Virus record (IMG/VR): IMGVR_UViG_3300048672_000137
Location: 1 to 39,514 of that record
Direction: 5' to 3' (one strand)
Source of the DNA: a virus
Length of the DNA stretch: 39,514 nucleotides
This document shows positions 1 through 6,754 of this stretch, piece by piece. The position numbers were made by a program, and so were the translations under genes. The first letter of the stretch is position 1. Each line of letters opens with the position of its first letter. Below the pieces are notes generated by a model. The model was not told the DNA's origin. It saw only the letters and a program-made list of their open reading frames with translations, and searched no databases.

Positions 1-1520
1 TCCTGGGGCGCGCTAGCCCACACGGCTTCGGCCATCGCGTCGAGGTCCATCTTGTAGACGGCAGCGAAAGTCAGGAACGCGGACACACCGCCCTGGTAAC
101 CCAGGCCCAGCTCCTGGACCTTACCAATCTGGCGCCCCCCTTTGGGGATGTCTTCTACCTTGACCCCGAAGCTGCGTGCGTAGGCCAGGTTGTAGAGGTC
201 AGCGCCAGTTCCGTCGTCGTAGTCCTTGAAGGCTTTGATCTTCCAATCTTCACCGGCCAGGTAAGCCAAGCCTCGGCCTTCGATGTTGGCCAAGTCAGCG
301 ATGCACAGTTTCTTTCTTGGCGGGGCCACAATCGAAGCGCGCACCAAGTTGGCCGTCAGTCCCATCACGTTGGTGAACACGAAGTCGGCATAGCCACCTT
401 TGAGCGCGGCAACCCCTTGGTCCTCGTACTCCTGGATCAGCTCGTCGGTCAGTGCCTTCACCTTCACCCCGAAGTGCGCGGCGATCAATTCGATGTCGGG
501 GCGTGGCATGTTTTGGGGCTGGAAAATACGACCGGCCCAGCGTGCTGTGCGCAGCGCGCCTGCAAACTGCAGAGCGTTGCGCAGGCGGCCATCCGCACTG
601 GCAGCTTTGTCCAGCGCCTTGTACTTGGCCGTTGACGTCTTGGCCGACTCCAGGCGCAGGGAGAGCAGCAGCTTAACTCCGTCTGGCAGCTCAGGGTCTT
701 CCAGTCTGCGGCGCAGCGTGTCGGCCTTCATATCGGGCAGGCTGACGCCGTGCTCCGCCATAATGAACGCCAGCATCTGGTCAACTTTGCTGGCGCTGGA
801 CACGAGGCCGTTGGTGGCATCGTGCACTTCGCCTTTCAGTCTTTCTTTCTCGATGTCAGTGGCACGGATGGTCCCCTGCGCAAGGTCAAGGTCGACGGCA
901 AAGCCGCGATCATTGATTCGCTGGTCGAGGTGCCAGAGGTCCAGCTCACGTCCCCTGTAGTTCCATGTTGGAAGGCGACGGTCAGCCTCACGCATTGCAA
1001 TAACGTCGGTGTAGCCATAGCTGAGGAACTCGGCCCACTCTGTTGGGTGTGTGTCACGTGTAGCTCTCCTGAGTTTGTGACCTTTTGGCCGAGGCTTGCA
1101 GAACAGCTGGATCAGCTGGGTCCCGCGCTTGTCTTTCTGCTGGTCAACCGGCAGCCCCAGGATGGGGCCGAGCTTGCCCAGGGCACCGGGCAGACCGTGG
1201 GCCAGGGCCTTGACCATGGTGTCGCGCCAGCGCTTGATGGGCACCTCGACGCCCCACACGTGACGCAGCAGGGTGCGGTCGAACACGGAGTTATGAGCAA
1301 TGACGATGACGCTGGGGTCATCGAGCAGGGCGGCCAGCTGCTTGCTTGGAGGGGCTCGGCCAGTGAGGTCCTCGACCACTGGTTCGCCGTCGTCTACAGC
1401 CCACTGGACCATCGTTATCTCGGTGCTCGGGTGTTCAGCGTAGCGGTGAGTGCCGTGGGCTTTGAGGTCGCACTCCGAGTAGGTCTCGGTGTCCAGCCAA
1501 AGGATGGTTTCTGTTGTCAT
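1..1520 (-). CDS. DNA polymerase I-like (family A) replicative polymerase, 3' end missing
   Basis: Frame open from the ATG at 1520 to the window edge, about 506 codons, so the C-terminus lies outside. The N-terminus is a DnaQ-type 3'-5' exonuclease: ExoI LDTETYS near residue 9, ExoII AHNSVFDRTLL near residue 85, and a Y-GYTD segment that fits ExoIII. The palm follows: motif A as IADLANIEGRGLAYL near residue 400 and motif B as RQIGKVQELGLGYQGG near residues 463-478. Motif C (HDE) would be beyond the edge. These motifs identify a proofreading phage replicase. It is the last visible gene of the leftward unit, after the DUF2815 and DUF2800 genes, a common phage replication trio. There is no recognisable Shine-Dalgarno sequence; the start codon sits inside one arm of a 17-bp inverted repeat. 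The start fits the natural N-terminus of the exonuclease fold. Confidence 0.93.
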   Translation of the reverse strand, partial: MTTETILWLDTETYSECDLKAHGTHRYAEHPSTEITMVQWAVDDGEPVVEDLTGRAPPSKQLAALLDDPSVIVIAHNSVFDRTLLRHVWGVEVPIKRWRDTMVKALAHGLPGALGKLGPILGLPVDQQKDKRGTQLIQLFCKPRPKGHKLRRATRDTHPTEWAEFLSYGYTDVIAMREADRRLPTWNYRGRELDLWHLDQRINDRGFAVDLDLAQGTIRATDIEKERLKGEVHDATNGLVSSASKVDQMLAFIMAEHGVSLPDMKADTLRRRLEDPELPDGVKLLLSLRLESAKTSTAKYKALDKAASADGRLRNALQFAGALRTARWAGRIFQPQNMPRPDIELIAAHFGVKVKALTDELIQEYEDQGVAALKGGYADFVFTNVMGLTANLVRASIVAPPRKKLCIADLANIEGRGLAYLAGEDWKIKAFKDYDDGTGADLYNLAYARSFGVKVEDIPKGGRQIGKVQELGLGYQGGVSAFLTFAAVYKMDLDAMAEAVWASAPQ

Positions 1521-1652
1521 AGGTGATGGCGGTGGTACCGCTTTGCCCAACCATGCAGTGATTCGCTAACCACTTCTGCCTTACCTGGGGTTCACTACCC
1601 AGACCGCACGATCTAACGACGCCATCACCTATGACAGCCCCCGAAGGGGCTG
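1515..1652 (-). promoter_or_regulatory. Structured leader of the polymerase gene (long-range inverted repeat plus UUCG hairpin)
   Basis: The gene-free stretch 1521-1816 separates the DUF2815 gene from the polymerase. In it, tgtcataggtgatggcg (1515-1531) and its exact reverse complement (1620-1636) form a 17-bp inverted repeat with an 88-base loop. On the leftward transcript the 3' arm contains the polymerase AUG (1520-1518). Abutting the 5' arm is a 7-bp hairpin with a C(UUCG)G tetraloop (1635-1652). Inside the loop are CTGGG/CCCAG and AGTGG/TCACT hairpins, and GCGGT/ACCGC (1529-1541) whose 3' side competes with the top of the long stem. I see no protein gene here. A role in translational control or as a structured RNA is inference. 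A weak promoter-like TTGACC-17-TGAATA lies at 1727-1755 on the same strand. Confidence 0.6.
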
Positions 1653-1816
1653 GCACAGAACACTCTTTCCGAAGATTCCCAACTATGACTTTAACGCGTC
1701 GTTGGTGTGGTCGCCTCTGGCCCTGGTATTCAGCAGGGGCAGAACCCGAGGTCAATCTTCAGCTTTATCCCTTGTGAGTGAGCAAAGGTTGGAGAGGACG
1801 CGCCCCTATAAGTATC

Positions 1817-2386
1817 TTAAGCGAAGTCGCCAGCGTCGGCACCTTCAACGGCATCAAATTCGTCAGCGTCAGCTGGGCGGCCACCACCGAAGCTGTCGCC
1901 GTCGCGGACGAACTGCACGCCACGCAGGGATGCGCTGACGCCCACACCGGAACTGTCGTACACGAAGAAGTCAACCGAGGCGTTGACGTAGCAGCCAGCG
2001 TAGGGCTTTCCGTCAGCTTCAACCAGGGGGCTGCGATCCGCTGCGATGATAGTGGGGCGTGCTGTGCTCTTGGCGGACAGAGCCATCATGCCTTCGTAAC
2101 CGTCGTAGCTCTTGGTATCGCCATCCTGCCAGCAGAATTTGTTGGGGTTGCCACGGATGCTCTTGAGCAGCGCGTCAGCCTTCTGGGGGTACTTCTCTTT
2201 CAGCACGGCCAGGATTTTGGCCTCCACGGCGTTCACCTGGGGATCGTTCTTGGGCACCAGGAAGGTGGCCTTGAACTTTGGATCGTCGCCGGGCTTGAAG
2301 GCTTCGGCGTTGAATAGTCCTGGGAAGGACAAGCGAACGCCCAGGAGCATGATGCGGCCAACGGGGGTAACTGCGTTTGTGGTCAT
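1817..2386 (-). CDS. DUF2815 family single-stranded DNA-binding protein
   Basis: 189 residues. The first two thirds show the DUF2815 pattern: the segment IMLLGVRLSFPGLF, then KFKATFLVPKNDPQ, a long helix around residues 50-75, and a central FCWQDGDTKSYDGYEGM stretch, ending in an acidic tail (DADEFDAVEGADAGDFA) typical of SSB-like proteins that recruit partners. The family is regarded as phage SSB of an OB-fold type and usually lies beside DUF2800 and family A polymerase genes, as here. It probably coats single strands at the replication fork and in recombination. The ribosome-binding site is unusual: GAAAGA five bases before ATG instead of GGAGG. It lies 15 bases after the nuclease gene and 296 bases before the polymerase. 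Confidence 0.85.
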   Translation of the reverse strand: MTTNAVTPVGRIMLLGVRLSFPGLFNAEAFKPGDDPKFKATFLVPKNDPQVNAVEAKILAVLKEKYPQKADALLKSIRGNPNKFCWQDGDTKSYDGYEGMMALSAKSTARPTIIAADRSPLVEADGKPYAGCYVNASVDFFVYDSSGVGVSASLRGVQFVRDGDSFGGGRPADADEFDAVEGADAGDFA

Positions 2387-2401
2387 TTTGGTCTTTCAGA
2401 G

Positions 2402-3670
2402 TTAAGCAAAATAGGATACGGAACTGACATCAGAAAAGTCATCCACGGCTGGCGTCAGTACCAGTGCTGGCCGTGAATCGGTAGCGGGGGCAACGTGAGG
2501 CTTGCCCTTGGTTTGGCTGTACATGGTCTTCAACTTGGGCCACTGGCGGGGGCCAATGACTTTGGCCTTGGCCAGCTTCTCGGCTGTCGTCGGGCTTATC
2601 AACTTGAAGTCGTACATCTCGGCCTCTTTCAGGCGCATGGTCTTCAGCTCAGCCTCAACGGCAGCGGGGTCGGTCCACTTGCGGTGGCCCAGCTTGCCTT
2701 CAACCACCTTGTAGCCGGGCACCTCCTGGCCGTCCAGTAGCCGGTGTTCAACCTCAGCGCGCACTGCCTTCACCCAGTCTTCGATCAGGTCGGCCTTTTT
2801 CATGCTGGCGGCGAGCCAGTCGGAGCCATCACTGGTAAGCTCCTCTTTGCCGTGCACCTGGGCGGCGGCGAACTCTTCCGGCGTAGCCACAGTGGCGTCT
2901 GTGAACACTGCCTTGGCCACCTCAGCACGCAACGCTGGGCAAGTTGCCTTGGCCCGGCAGAACTTGCACTGCTTCTCGCCAGGCGCCAGGTAGTCCTGGA
3001 TAGTCTCGCCCTCTTCGAGGTTAGCAGCGCGTCGGCGCATATCCACCGCGTCACCAGCCTTAGTCAGTGCCCAGTGCTCCAGCTCCTCGACGGTGCAAGC
3101 CCACTCGCTAGGCGCGCTCTTGACGTTTGGCTGGTGGATCACCAGTCGTACCGTCTTGAATGGGCCGAGCAAGTCGTTCACTGCTTCAAGCGCGCCCAGG
3201 CCGTAGAGCATCATCTGCGGATTCTCGTCCGCTTCGACGACCACGCCTGAGCCGTTCTTGTAGTCGTGCACCTGCAGCTCGTCACCACGAGGCACGATGG
3301 CGTCGGCAGTGCCCCAGGCTTCGTCACGATCCACCTGTAGGTAGCGTGAGTAGTTGACCTGCTGCTCTGGCATGATGGCAGCGCCACCGGCCATCTCGCG
3401 GATGTTACCGAGGGCTGTCTCCACCGCGTCGACCATATCCTCGTCGACCTCGATGTCAAACCCTTCAACCTGGAAGATTCGACCCAGGTACGCAGGCGGC
3501 TCAGTGCCGTCGCGCAGGGCGAACTCCAGCAGCATGTGCGCTACTGTGCCGGTAGCAGCGTAGATGGAGGAGCGGTTGGGCTTCCCCTCCTCCATCACTG
3601 GCTTGCCAGGGCACAGCATCGCGGCCTCGAAGCCGCTTGCGCTGTAGGAACTGTGGCCTGCCTCAGCCAT
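2402..3670 (-). CDS. DUF2800 family PD-(D/E)XK nuclease with Cas4/AddB-like iron-sulfur cysteines
   Basis: 422 residues. The RecB-type nuclease core is visible: GTAD at 120-123 and HDYKNGSG at 135-142 (catalytic Asp and Lys of the PD-(D/E)XK fold), followed by QMMLYGLGALEAV, the QxxxY-type helix. Cys20 together with Cys235, Cys238 and Cys244 matches the one-plus-three cysteine layout of the 4Fe-4S staple in Cas4, AddB and RecB-like phage nucleases. It probably degrades or resects DNA ends in phage recombination and replication, next to the SSB and polymerase. The C-terminal 130 residues (KLGHRKWTDPAAVEAEL and onward) are the usual DUF2800 extension. It starts with ATG at 3670, overlapping the preceding small gene by 8 bases, so translation is likely coupled. 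Confidence 0.88.
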   Translation of the reverse strand: MAEAGHSSYSASGFEAAMLCPGKPVMEEGKPNRSSIYAATGTVAHMLLEFALRDGTEPPAYLGRIFQVEGFDIEVDEDMVDAVETALGNIREMAGGAAIMPEQQVNYSRYLQVDRDEAWGTADAIVPRGDELQVHDYKNGSGVVVEADENPQMMLYGLGALEAVNDLLGPFKTVRLVIHQPNVKSAPSEWACTVEELEHWALTKAGDAVDMRRRAANLEEGETIQDYLAPGEKQCKFCRAKATCPALRAEVAKAVFTDATVATPEEFAAAQVHGKEELTSDGSDWLAASMKKADLIEDWVKAVRAEVEHRLLDGQEVPGYKVVEGKLGHRKWTDPAAVEAELKTMRLKEAEMYDFKLISPTTAEKLAKAKVIGPRQWPKLKTMYSQTKGKPHVAPATDSRPALVLTPAVDDFSDVSSVSYFA

Positions 3671-3893
3671 TTGCGGCCTCGGGCATGCTGACCAAGGTGC
3701 GGATCACCCCAAGGCGCTCAGCGCCACGGGTGTTGCGAGGCTTGGCGTTCCACTGGCGAGCCAGCTTGCGCTTCAGGTTTCGCGCTGGATTGAACAGCTG
3801 GAGCGGGTCGCCCTTCTTCGGCAGGTTCTTCGCCCCTGCCTGCATCAGAGCGTTGACCACGTGATCCAGCAGTTTGCTGGTGCGGCGGTTCAT
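3663..3893 (-). CDS. Small basic hypothetical protein
   Basis: 76 residues, rich in Arg and Lys. I chose the ATG at 3893 because GGAGG lies about 8 bases upstream, inside the end of the preceding gene; a longer frame to 4028 would overlap that gene fully. The stop TAA of the upstream gene and this ATG are one base apart, and the 3' end overlaps the DUF2800 nuclease start by 8 bases, so the three genes look translationally coupled. No known domain is recognised. The position directly before the nuclease suggests a nucleic-acid-binding accessory, but this is only context. Confidence 0.7.
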   Translation of the reverse strand: MNRRTSKLLDHVVNALMQAGAKNLPKKGDPLQLFNPARNLKRKLARQWNAKPRNTRGAERLGVIRTLVSMPEAANG

Positions 3894-3894
3894 T

Positions 3895-4326
3895 TTAGGC
3901 AACCTCCAGCTCGGCCAGCTTGGCGCTAACTGCAGCCAGGGCGTTCGCACGTTCTTCGCCAGTGGCCTGCTCAAAGCCTTTGAAGTTGGCAACGCCCAGA
4001 GACTTCGCCACTTCGCCAGCTGCTTCACGTGACTTGTTCGCCAAGGCGAACACTGCTTTCTGCAGAGTAGCGTAGTCCACGCCGGAGGAGGCAGCTGGCG
4101 CAGCGGTCGTTTCCGGTGCGGTAGCTACCGCAGCAGGCTTTGGGTCAGAAGGGCCTGCAGCTGGTGCCGTAGTGTTGGCAGGGTCCGGCTTGGAAGCAGA
4201 CTGGGTAGGGGCAGTGGCCTTCGCGGACTTTGGGGGCTCCACCTTCACCGCCTTCTCGGCAGTCGGGGCAGAAAAGAAGGCCAGCAGCTCTTGCTGGTTT
4301 GCAAATTCGAGAGTGACTTTAATCAC
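3895..4326 (-). CDS. Hypothetical protein with Ala/Pro linker and helical C-terminus
   Basis: 143 residues from a GTG start at 4326, chosen because AAGGA lies six bases upstream and the longer ATG frame would run deep into the preceding gene. Three parts are visible: a short beta-like N-terminus (IKVTLEFANQQELLAFF), a low-complexity Ala/Pro/Thr linker of about 60 residues, and a helical C-terminal domain beginning VDYATLQKAVFALANKSREAA. Similar linker-plus-helix proteins occur in phage replication regions; I do not recognise a named family. It sits between the Gly-rich gene and the nuclease gene. Confidence 0.72.
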   Translation of the reverse strand: MIKVTLEFANQQELLAFFSAPTAEKAVKVEPPKSAKATAPTQSASKPDPANTTAPAAGPSDPKPAAVATAPETTAAPAASSGVDYATLQKAVFALANKSREAAGEVAKSLGVANFKGFEQATGEERANALAAVSAKLAELEVA

Positions 4327-4357
4327 GGTTTTTCCTTGGTAGTTGAGGGGAATTGGA

Positions 4358-4786
4358 TTAGTACGAGCTGGACACGTTGGAGCTGGAATCAGAGGAGCCC
4401 CAGTCCGAGCTGGCACCGCCACCGCCGAAGTCGCCGCCACCACCAGAGACGATAGCGGCTGTGCCGAAGTTCTCAGACACCGGCAAAGTCGCGCTGGCCA
4501 AGCCGGTCAGGTCCACTGGCTCGGAGCTGGTGACGCTACTGGACTCAGCACGTTGCACTGCAGCTGCCAGCTTGGTTGGGGCGTACACCGTTGCGCGGCG
4601 GCCCACTTCGTTGCCAATCTCGCAAGCCTTGGCGTTGGCTTCCACTTCACTGGCGTGAGTGCTGTAGCCAACGTAGTGCAGGCCGTGGTACTCGGCAACC
4701 ACGTACAAGCCTTTGGCTTGCTGGTTTGGGATGTCGCGCTCGTGAGCTTCAGAGTTGATTTTGGCGATAACGTCTAGGTCTTGCAT
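4358..4786 (-). CDS. Hypothetical protein with Gly/Ser-rich tail; first gene after the second operator region
   Basis: 142 residues from ATG 4786, preceded by GAAAGA-N5-ATG. The first 90 residues are an ordinary mixed domain (DLDVIAKINSEAHERDIPNQQ, then GLYVVAEYHGLHYVGYSTH). The tail is flexible, with GGGGDFGGGGASSDWG and then serine runs ending SSSY. Such tails are usually disordered. Function unknown. It is the first gene downstream of the AT-rich stretch 4787-4886 with two copies of the palindromic operator, so it probably heads the transcript that includes nuclease, SSB and polymerase. An upstream in-frame extension to 4957 would cover the operators and has no ribosome site. Confidence 0.75.
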   Translation of the reverse strand: MQDLDVIAKINSEAHERDIPNQQAKGLYVVAEYHGLHYVGYSTHASEVEANAKACEIGNEVGRRATVYAPTKLAAAVQRAESSSVTSSEPVDLTGLASATLPVSENFGTAAIVSGGGGDFGGGGASSDWGSSDSSSNVSSSY

Positions 4787-4832
4787 GGTCGTCTTTCTGT
4801 GGTTGACGGTTGAGGAAAATAGAAACTTTATT

Positions 4833-4882
4833 TTAGCGGGTGCTAACAGGGAATTTAGCGCTTTATTTTTAGCTGTTGCTAA
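4833..4882 (-). promoter_or_regulatory. Second operator/promoter region (two TTAGC-N4-GCTAA palindromes)
   Basis: AT-rich gene-free segment. On the leftward strand the palindromes read TTAGCAACAGCTAA (4882-4869) and TTAGCACCCGCTAA (4846-4833), with a lone half site near 4855-4862. In the 4833 site, the right half runs straight into TAAAAT, a five-of-six match to a sigma70 -10 box; the -35 box is poor. The same palindrome overlaps the -10 box of the promoter at 6637-6664, which suggests one repressor controls both. Binding is inferred; the repeats are seen directly. Confidence 0.6.
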
Positions 4883-4886
4883 ATAA

Positions 4887-5174
4887 CTACATGTGGTGTT
4901 TATTTTGCTTGTAGGCCGCCAGTATCTTGCGCCCAGCGCCTGCGGTGAGCTTGCCACCCTTCAGCAGGCCGTGCAGCGTGGCGTCAGTCATGCCCGCCAG
5001 GTCGGCAGCTTTGCGGATCGACCCGGTGTACTCGATCAGCTTGTTGACGATTACCACAAAGGGCTTCACCTGGGTGGCGTCCAGTGCGGACTTCGCGCCA
5101 GTATTGCTGTCAAGGCGGCGCCCAGCGTTATAGCCAGTGCGCGCAGACTCAAGGACCTCAGTGAACTTGGTCAT
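4887..5174 (-). CDS. Small helix-turn-helix protein, candidate regulator
   Basis: 95 residues, starting at 5174 behind a strong AAGGAGG and overlapping the previous stop (ATGA). The C-terminal half, about residues 40-90, reads as an HTH: a helix NKLIEYTGSIRKAADLAG, a turn, then MTDATLHGLLKGG. It is the last gene of the first leftward operon and lies immediately before the second operator region, a position common for autoregulators, including anti-CRISPR-associated proteins. That analogy is context only. It could be a partner of, or competitor with, the regulator at 6755. Confidence 0.72.
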   Translation of the reverse strand: MTKFTEVLESARTGYNAGRRLDSNTGAKSALDATQVKPFVVIVNKLIEYTGSIRKAADLAGMTDATLHGLLKGGKLTAGAGRKILAAYKQNKHHM

Positions 5175-5572
5175 TTTGCCTCCTTCAAGGCCACAGCGAA
5201 GCTGACTGCCTGTTCGTAAGACCCCACCAAGATGCCGTTGGGTTTACCCGGGCCGACAACCCCGTAGCGCAAACCCTCGATGGTCTCCTGAGCGAAGATG
5301 ACGTAGGGGTACAGGCCGCCGCAGCTGTGCTTCTGCACGCTGGAGCCGTCACTGGCGTGGCCTTGGTAGGCATCCCACGAAGGCGCCCTGGAACTTTCCC
5401 ATACGGGAAGGCCAATTTCCTTGATTTGACGTCCTTGTTTTATCACGATGTTGGGGTAAGGCCGGGTGTTGGCCGGGACTCTGTTGCTTTTGGCGATAAC
5501 ACGGTAGTCCCAGGTCGACAGGGAGTACCAAAGGTCGTCGTCAATTTGGTGGGGCTGGAGGTAAGTTCTCAT
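5171..5572 (-). CDS. Hypothetical early protein
   Basis: 133 residues from ATG 5572, which overlaps the preceding stop (ATGA), so translation is coupled; the longer frame to 5641 lies inside the upstream gene. Opening residues MRTYLQPHQIDDDLWYSLS; the C-terminus (NGILVGSYEQAVSFAVALKEAK) looks helical. It has several Trp and Tyr and no membrane segment. No family is recognised. It is the fourth gene of the leftward early operon and overlaps the HTH gene by 4 bases. Confidence 0.7.
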   Translation of the reverse strand: MRTYLQPHQIDDDLWYSLSTWDYRVIAKSNRVPANTRPYPNIVIKQGRQIKEIGLPVWESSRAPSWDAYQGHASDGSSVQKHSCGGLYPYVIFAQETIEGLRYGVVGPGKPNGILVGSYEQAVSFAVALKEAK

Positions 5573-5925
5573 GATATTAGACCCTGGCTGAGCCGGGTTC
5601 CGTTCAAGGTTAAAAAGTAGTCGGGGTTGAATGGCAGCCACTTGTCAGCCCGAGGGCCAATCAGTGTCCGGGCGCCGGTTGTCTCGTTGACAACGGCGAT
5701 GCAGTCCTGGCCCAGGATGGCGGAGATGTGGAACAGAGCGTTGGCCACGCGCTCCGTGGAACCTGCGTGATCCGCAAGGACCACCAAGGTGTGCTCGGTG
5801 TTTGAGGCGTAGCCAGCGTTGCGCAGGATGGTGAACCCACCCAGCGCCAGGTCGCGCAGGGCGGTGCCCACACCGATGTTGCTCTTGCCTTCACGGGCCA
5901 GGCCGATGTTGAGTAGAAGTCGCAT
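5569..5925 (-). CDS. Hypothetical early protein
   Basis: 118 residues from ATG 5925, one base after the TGA of the preceding gene; the longer frame to 5940 would overlap it. The protein begins MRLLLNIGLAREGKSNIG and contains short hydrophobic beta-like stretches (HTLVVLADHAG, DCIAVVNETTG). Globular, no signal peptide or membrane helix. Function unknown. It is part of the tightly packed early leftward operon and ends in ATGA shared with the next gene. Confidence 0.7.
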   Translation of the reverse strand: MRLLLNIGLAREGKSNIGVGTALRDLALGGFTILRNAGYASNTEHTLVVLADHAGSTERVANALFHISAILGQDCIAVVNETTGARTLIGPRADKWLPFNPDYFLTLNGTRLSQGLIS

Positions 5926-5926
5926 A

Positions 5927-6334
5927 TCAGGCCTGTGCAAGTTCAGCAGCGCGACGGGCGTAGAACGCTTCGTACTGGGCCAGGGTATCGTTGATAAAGC
6001 AGTTTTGCTGTGCGCTCAGCTCATAGGTATCGCGGAAAGCCTTGAGGGCTTCGTAGCCGTCGTGGAAAGTCCAACCGCGAGACTCTACACGCCCGGTTTC
6101 CGTGTCCACAAAGATCACAGCCAGGGGGCGGTACACACCGGCCTTGGGTCTGTCCCATTGGCCGGTCTTTGGGTTGAGGGTGCAAGTCACCACACGCTGG
6201 GTCAGCTCACCCTTAACGAACTTCTCCTCTACCCAGTAGCGGATGGTGGTGCGCAGCTTGAAGCCGTAGGGGTAGTCACCCACGTTGTAGCCGTGATCGA
6301 AGCTGGTTGCTTGGATGGTTTGAATCTTGTCCAT
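5927..6334 (-). CDS. Hypothetical early protein
   Basis: 135 residues. Two ATGs lie six bases apart; I prefer the inner one at 6334 because AAGGAG is then about 7 bases upstream, while the outer ATG at 6340 nearly touches it. The sequence has aromatic-rich strands (GFKLRTTIRYWVEEKFV, RPLAVIFVDTETGR) and a helical C-terminus ending RRAAELAQA. No family is recognised. It is the second gene of the leftward operon, 53 bases after the first, with a strong hairpin in between. Confidence 0.72.
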   Translation of the reverse strand: MDKIQTIQATSFDHGYNVGDYPYGFKLRTTIRYWVEEKFVKGELTQRVVTCTLNPKTGQWDRPKAGVYRPLAVIFVDTETGRVESRGWTFHDGYEALKAFRDTYELSAQQNCFINDTLAQYEAFYARRAAELAQA

Positions 6335-6360
6335 TTTCATTCTCCTTGGTTAATCACACT

Positions 6361-6380
6361 GAACTGGCCTGGGCCAGTTC
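6361..6380 (-). other. Intercistronic hairpin between the first two leftward early genes
   Basis: GAACTGGCCTGGGCCAGTTC is a 9-bp perfect stem with a two-base centre, seven bases past the stop codon of the first gene. No T-run follows on the leftward strand, so it is not a standard intrinsic terminator. It could stabilise or separate the message of the first gene from the rest. Confidence 0.55.
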
Positions 6381-6387
6381 GCTGGGA

Positions 6388-6603
6388 TCAGTTCAGGTTG
6401 TAGGCTGCTGCGAATTCGGACTGGTTGGCGTAGGTTTCAATCTCGTATGAGTCATCACCACCGCGAACATCAATCACACCATCAATGCTGCAACGAATGC
6501 CGTAGGTTGAATACTCCACGCGCAGGAGGTACAGGGCACCGATGTTGTTCAGCGCACACATGGCGCTGTAAACGGCTTCTGCTTGGGCTTGGCTGAGGAT
6601 CAT
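6388..6603 (-). CDS. Small hypothetical protein, first gene of the leftward early operon
   Basis: 71 residues. I chose ATG 6603 (MILSQAQAEAVYSAM) because GGAG lies seven bases upstream; the longer frame to 6630 has no ribosome site and would start at the predicted transcription start. An N-terminal helix is followed by short strands and an acidic Tyr-rich C-terminus (DDSYEIETYANQSEF). No known family. It is the gene closest to the strong regulated promoter at 6637-6664, so it should be among the earliest and most highly expressed, typical for host-takeover or anti-defence proteins. Confidence 0.68.
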   Translation of the reverse strand: MILSQAQAEAVYSAMCALNNIGALYLLRVEYSTYGIRCSIDGVIDVRGGDDSYEIETYANQSEFAAAYNLN

Positions 6604-6636
6604 GTCTAACTCCAGGTTTGTTTTGAACACGGCTCT

Positions 6637-6664
6637 ATCTTAGCACGTGCTGAAACAATGTCAA
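6637..6664 (-). promoter_or_regulatory. Leftward early promoter with embedded palindromic operator
   Basis: On the leftward strand a perfect TTGACA (6664-6659) is followed after 16 bases by TAAGAT (6642-6637). The palindrome TCAGCACGTGCTAA (6653-6640) fills the right part of the spacer and overlaps the -10 box, so a bound protein would block RNA polymerase. The core GCACGTGC is self-complementary. The same TYAGC-N4-GCTAA pattern recurs twice at 4833-4882. A nearby ACAAC/GTTGT inverted repeat (6664-6680) overlaps the -35 box. The neighbouring HTH gene at 6755 is the obvious candidate for the binding protein. Confidence 0.72.
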
Positions 6665-6700
6665 CAACTATTTTCGTTGTATTTTCACCACTCATATCCT

Positions 6701-6729
6701 GCTAAAAGAATTTCAGCACCAAGTAGAAT
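6701..6729 (+). promoter_or_regulatory. Possible rightward promoter with everted half-operators
   Basis: TAGAAT at 6724-6729 is a good -10 match about 25 bases before the regulator start; a -35 box is not clear. Half sites GCTAA (6701-6705) and TCAGC (6713-6717), the same sequences as in the palindromic operators but facing outward, lie where the spacer would be. This would allow the regulator to control its own gene. Weak evidence. Confidence 0.3.
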
Positions 6730-6754
6730 CTCGCCTTCACCTGAAGGAACCCCT

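Noticed and set aside
750-1526. 258-codon plus-strand frame opposite the polymerase
   Set aside because: The minus strand carries exonuclease and polymerase motifs in a continuous frame; the plus frame has no motif or start signal.
1521-1640. tRNA-like fold in the polymerase leader (GGTTCACTACC, acceptor-like pairing)
   Set aside because: The T-arm-like loop has eight bases, the closing stem is 17 bp, and no proper anticodon and D arms can be drawn.
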